Shown piece by piece: positions 19,510-23,585 of a stretch of 23,585 nt of DNA. Numbering within the stretch: the stretch's first letter is position 1; each line of letters begins with the position of its first letter. The translations under genes were made by a program, and so were the position numbers. The notes beneath the pieces were generated by a model that was given only the letters and a program-made list of their open reading frames with translations, ran no database searches and was not told the DNA's origin. The DNA is from Paulinella micropora (taxonomy: Eukaryota > Cercozoa > Imbricatea > Euglyphida): the NCBI GenBank assembly GCA_009731375.1, contig BJOX01000090.1:616480-640064 (forward strand), written 5' to 3'.

Positions 19510-19840
19510 GCAAGACATGCCGAGTCCGCCACTCCCCACCCTGCACCAGGAATCACCTCCCTCTACCACTCCTAGCCTCAGCAACCACCACCAGCCATTA
19601 CCTCCCTCTACCATCCCCAAGCCATTGCCTCCCTCTACCACCCCTAACCTCAGCAACCACCACCAGCCATTACCTCCCTCTACCATCCCCACCCAGCGCC
19701 AGCCATTGCCTCCCTCTACCATGCCGAGCAACAGCAGCCACCAGCAAGACATCATGCCGCCGCGATCCACGACGACCTCCTCCTCCTCCTCCTCCTCCTC
19801 CTCCTTCTCTTCCTCCGCCTCGTCCGATGAGCTCTTCCCA
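19510..19840 (+). CDS. Candidate exon, Pro/Ser-rich (plus-strand gene)
   Basis: CATTAG (AG at 19508-19509) precedes 331 bp open in one frame, ending TTCCCA|GTGCGT. One base finishes the incoming codon and the exit is phase 0, matching both neighbours. The product starts QDMPSPPLPTLHQESPPS, contains an internal protein repeat of the type NHHQPLPPSTIP (about three times), then QDIMPPRSTTT, a serine run from TCC repeats, and SASSDELFP. This is a typical disordered Pro/Ser linker. The acceptor lacks a strong pyrimidine tract. The frame continues past the donor to a stop at 19904-19906, so a terminal-exon reading is the alternative. There is no known domain. Confidence 0.5.
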
Positions 19841-20554
19841 GTGCGTCTGCCTACCACCTCCTTTCTCTCCTCACCAATCTGTACTCACTCCCAGGTCTCC
19901 CTCTAGAGGCAATTCCACACACACACTCCCAGCATTCCGGGTTCTAGGGCCACTTTTCTGGGTTTTGCTTCCTGAAAAAGCCTGACCTGTGGTGCAATGG
20001 GCCACTTTTCTGGGTTTTGCTTCCTGAAAAAGCCTGGCCTGTGGTGCAATGCATCGTACTGCAATGTATTGTACTGCAATGTAATGTACTGGAATGTAAT
20101 GTACTGCAATGTAATGTACTGCAATGAATGTAAAACAATGTTAATGTAATGTAATGTAATATAATGTAATGTAATGTAATGTAATGTAATGTAATGTAAT
20201 CTTATGTAATGTTATGTAATGTAATGTTATGTAATGTAATGTAATGTACTGCAATTTTAATGTACTGCAATTTAATGTACTGTAATGCAATGTACTGTAA
20301 TGTAATGTACTGTAATGTAATGTAATGTAATGTACTGCAAATTAATATAATGCAATTTAATGTACTGCAATGTAATGTACTGAAATGTACTGTAATGTAA
20401 TGTAATGTAATGTAATTCGATGTATTTCGAAGTAATGTCATGTCATGTCATGTCATGTAAGGTAATGTGCTGCGCTGTAATGTAATATAATGTAATGTAA
20501 TGTAATGTAATGTAATGTAATGTAATGTGATGTAATGTGATGTGATGTGATGTA
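19841..20554. repeat. Candidate intron: 52-bp tandem duplication, then (TAATG)n
   Basis: After about 100 bp of unique C-rich sequence, a 52-bp unit beginning GGGCCACTTTTCTGGGTTTT occurs twice in tandem (19947-19998 and 19999-20050). TAATG/TACTGCAATG pentamers follow to about 20554. Confidence 0.93.
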
Positions 20555-20856
20555 TCCTAATCCTAATCCTAATCCTAACCCTAATCCTAATCTAAATCTA
20601 AATCTAAATCTAAATCTAAATCTAAATTTAAATCTAAATCTAAATCTAAATATAATCTTATCTAATCTTTTCGTCTAATCCAATCCAATCCAATCCAATC
20701 CAATCCAATCCATTCCAATCTAATCCAATCCAATCCAATCCAATCCAATGAAATGCAATCCAATCCAATCCAATGCAATGCAATGCAATCCAATCCAATC
20801 CAATCCAATCCAATCCAACCCTAATCTAATCCTAATCTAATCCTAATCTAATCTAG
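20555..20856 (+). repeat. (TCCTAA)n, (ATCTAA)n, (CCAAT)n, ending at acceptor
   Basis: TCCTAA hexamers (20555-20590, with one CCCTAA), ATCTAA hexamers (20590-20665), CCAAT pentamers (about 20675-20816), then CTAATCTAATCC up to an AG at 20855-20856. CTAAT fits the metazoan branch-point pattern, so the intron end holds an array of possible branch points beside the acceptor. Confidence 0.93.
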
Positions 20857-20978
20857 GTTCGTGCAGTGTGTGCGCTGTGTCGGCTGGAGGCCCACCGTGT
20901 CCAGGACGGCGAGGCAGATCTAGCTGAAGGGAGCATTGGGAAAGCTCGCACCTGGCCGCGAGCTAACGAACATTCCAG
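20857..20978 (+). CDS. Candidate exon with CxxC motif (plus-strand gene)
   Basis: CTAATCTAG (AG at 20855-20856), 122 bp, then CATTCCAG|GTCAGA. Of the three frames only phase 0 is open (the other two hit TAG or TGA). Phase 0 is also the exit phase of the previous exon. It leaves in phase 2. It encodes 40 residues beginning [20 protein letters not shown] and ending [11 protein letters not shown]. The CALCRLEAH run could be half of a zinc-binding site, but its partners are not visible here. The base composition is strikingly GC-rich between a CCAAT array and a GGTT array. This is the strongest single exon on the plus strand. Confidence 0.55.
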
Positions 20979-20995
20979 GTCAGAATGCTTGGTGG

Positions 20996-21211
20996 CTGGT
21001 TGGTTGGTTGGTTGGTTGGTTGGTTGTTTGTTTGGTTGGTTGGTTGGCTGGCTGGTTGGTTGGTTGGCTGGTTGGTTGGTTGGTTGGCTGGTTGGTTGGT
21101 TGGTTGGTTGTTTGGTTGTTTGGTTGGTTGGTTGTTTGGTTGTTTGGTTGTTTGGTTGTTTGGTTGTTTGATTGGTTGGTTGGTTATTTGCTTGCTTGCT
21201 TGGTTGCTTGG

Positions 21212-21253
<42 letters not shown>

Positions 21254-21345
21254 CATTCCTTCATTCATTCAATTTATTGATTTCTTGATTGGATGGTTGA
21301 ATTGATCGATTGATTGATTGGCTTGGCTCATTGGTTGATTGCCAA
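20996..21345 (+). repeat. (GGTT)n then (GATT)n array
   Basis: GGTT tetramers with GGCT and TGTT variants (about 20998-21185), then GATT. The G-strand is on the plus strand, so the transcript would carry many GG pairs. Trp/Leu/Val/Gly frames are repeat translations. Confidence 0.95.
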
Positions 21346-21362
21346 TTAATTAATTGCGTTAG

Positions 21363-21415
21363 GGCACGCTCAGTCAACTGGCCCACCTCGACCCAAGCCG
21401 GGCCGGCCGAGCAAG
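21363..21415 (+). CDS. Candidate exon (plus-strand gene, last seen)
   Basis: TAATTGCGTTAG (AG at 21361-21362), 53 bp, then GAGCAAG|GTGTGT. Entered in phase 2 as required by the previous exon, it reads ARSVNWPTSTQAGPAEQ and exits in phase 1. The donor runs directly into a GT repeat. Its donor half is copied several times downstream (21582-22310). No further exon in phase 1 is convincing before the right edge. The 18-bp cores at 22112-22129 and 22293-22310 would fit the phase as microexons (GRADQK, GQADQQ), but this is speculative. Confidence 0.45.
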
Positions 21416-21621
21416 GTGTGTGTGAGTGTGTGTGAGTGTGTAGATGTATGTATGTATGTATGTATGTATGTATGTATGTATGTATGTATGTATGTATGTA
21501 CGTACGTATGTATGTATGTATGTATGTATGTATGTATGTATGTATGTATGTATGTATGTATGTATGTATGTCTGATGAGATAACTGGCCCACCTCGACCC
21601 AAGCCGGGCCGGCCGACCAGC

Positions 21622-21720
<99 letters not shown>

Positions 21721-21728
21721 AAAAAGAG

Positions 21729-21783
<55 letters not shown>

Positions 21784-22152
21784 GTGTGTGTGTGTATGCA
21801 TAGACAGGCTAGGCTGACACCAGCAAGGTGTGTGCGTGTGTGTGTATGTATGTATGTATGTATGTATGTATGTTTGTCTGATACAATAACTGGCTCGCCA
21901 CGTCCCAGAAAGGTGTATGCATGTATGTATGTATGTATGTATGTATGTATGTATGTACGTATGTATGAACGTATGTATGTATGTATGTATGTATGTATGT
22001 ATGCATGCATGTATGCATGCATGTATGCATGCATGTATGCATGTATGTATGTATGTATGTATGTATGTATGTATGTATGTATGTATATATGTATGTATGA
22101 TGCGATAACAGGCCGGGCCGACCAGAAAGGTGTATATATAATATATATACAC

Positions 22153-22199
<47 letters not shown>

Positions 22200-22203
22200 C
22201 ATG

Positions 22204-22256
<53 letters not shown>

Positions 22257-22382
22257 GGATAGATAGATAGATAGATATATAGATATAGACAGGCCAGGCC
22301 GACCAGCAAGGTGTGTGTGTATGTGTGTGTGTATGTGTGTATGTGTATATGTGTGTACGTGTGTGAGCATGGTGTGTGTTGC
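21416..22382 (+). repeat. Donor-side copies of the 21363-21415 exon between mixed microsatellites
   Basis: Copies end at 21624 (a near-complete 43-bp match), 21827, 21912, 22129 and 22310. Each ends (C/G)A(C)CAG(C/A)AAG followed by GTGTGT or GTGTAT. Between them are ATGT, GT, GA (21641-21780), AT and GATA arrays, so the same edge is joined to five different microsatellites. All are in sense orientation and downstream of the complete exon. Confidence 0.88.
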
Positions 22383-22389
22383 AGAGCGT

Positions 22390-23193
<804 letters not shown>

Positions 23194-23197
23194 CCAG

Positions 23198-23585
23198 CGA
23201 CTTCAAATCAACCGTGCTCAAATGCTGAAGTACTGCCCAGATAAACACCTCTCGTCCATTTATGCGATGAATCTGATGAAACACGAAACATTTCGAACTA
23301 TCTGGAAACCAGAGCCTATGCTCGAAAAGCTTGAGGCACAAGTTGATTTTGAATTCAAACATCGAGGCCAATCCGATCATCTCGGACTTGGCCATGGTCG
23401 CTACCCAAAAGAACATTCCATCACAGACCGCAAAGACAGGGTTTTAGAATTAGCTGCTGAGACAATACTTGAGACAACCACAGTGCATGACATGGACAAA
23501 GCCATGCAAGGGTGCTTCCTTCGTTTTGAAGACGCATGCCCCTTCGACCTCTCCTGGGCTCGCCTCATCGGAACCCGTAATCCCC
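23198..23585 (+). CDS. Partial ORF, possible C-terminal region of a LINE reverse-transcriptase protein
   Basis: From 23198 the frame CGA CTT CAA ATC is open for 129 codons to the window edge. It reads RLQINRAQMLKYCPDKHLSS at its start, then FRTIWKPEPMLEKLEAQVD, HRGQSDHLGLGHGRYPKEHS, and ends RFEDACPFDLSWARLIGTRNP. Normal codon use and a mixed amino-acid composition make it clearly coding-like. The final residues resemble the segment just before the cysteine/histidine and WRHD-type region at the C-terminus of some non-LTR retrotransposon ORF2 proteins. That assignment is from memory of the pattern only. The left end sits on CTATCCAG|CGACTT, so it may be an exon with a TATC pyrimidine tract or a 5'-truncated element. 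It does not join in phase to the exon at 21363-21415. Confidence 0.55.

Noticed and set aside
20555-20590. Telomeric array
   Set aside because: Mostly TCCTAA with a single CCCTAA and only about six units; too short and degenerate to call telomeric.
21261-22370. 369-codon minus-strand frame
   Set aside because: Composite of HTYI, SLSL and SIYL repeat translations across exon-edge copies.

Overview
This looks like a eukaryotic, probably metazoan, intronic and intergenic region, not a prokaryotic or organellar one. Most of the window is simple-sequence DNA: GATA/TATC, TTAG/CTAA, ATGT/ACAT, AT, GT, GA, GAT, AAT, AACAT, TAATG, CCAAT and GGTT arrays. Short GC-rich islands sit among them. The species cannot be fixed from sequence alone. 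GC-rich short exons in SSR-rich introns would suit a lamprey-like or some invertebrate genomes (weak inference). Three 10-N gaps mark a draft assembly.

Most long open frames here are microsatellite translations ([24 protein letters not shown], poly-D/M/I) and are not genes. Reading the islands with splice signals gives a more coherent picture. On the + strand, five exon candidates (17523-17588, 17845-17877, 19510-19840, 20857-20978, 21363-21415) have AG/GT borders and matching phases (2-2, 2-2, 2-0, 0-2, 2-1). Together they encode an acidic N-terminal piece, a Pro/Ser-rich linker and a CxxC-containing segment. On the - strand, candidates at 13928-13968, 12118-12195, (11318-11405, weak), 9888-9943, 8872-8920, 493-701 and (116-328, weak) also chain in phase. 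They encode a Gly/Ala-rich, membrane-like segment followed by a Pro/Thr/Ser-rich tail. The two genes would be head to head, with about 3.5 kb between them that includes a non-repetitive stretch (16166-17522). Neither product is recognised.

The most unusual feature is that several minisatellites are built from pieces of these exon edges fused to the neighbouring microsatellite. Copies of acceptor-side halves lie in the upstream intron and copies of donor-side halves in the downstream intron, always in the sense orientation. The introns are therefore full of decoy splice junctions.

Other content: a tRNA-derived SINE (13541-13762, - strand) with clear A and B boxes; a 181-bp interspersed element present twice in inverted orientation (5738-5918 and 11766-11945); a structured single-copy element (1501-1842); an orphan coding-like fragment (1951-2145); a TTAG/CTAA/TTAG array with orientation switches (2.7-5.0 kb); and, at the right edge, an open frame (23198-23585) that may be the C-terminal part of a LINE-type reverse transcriptase ORF.
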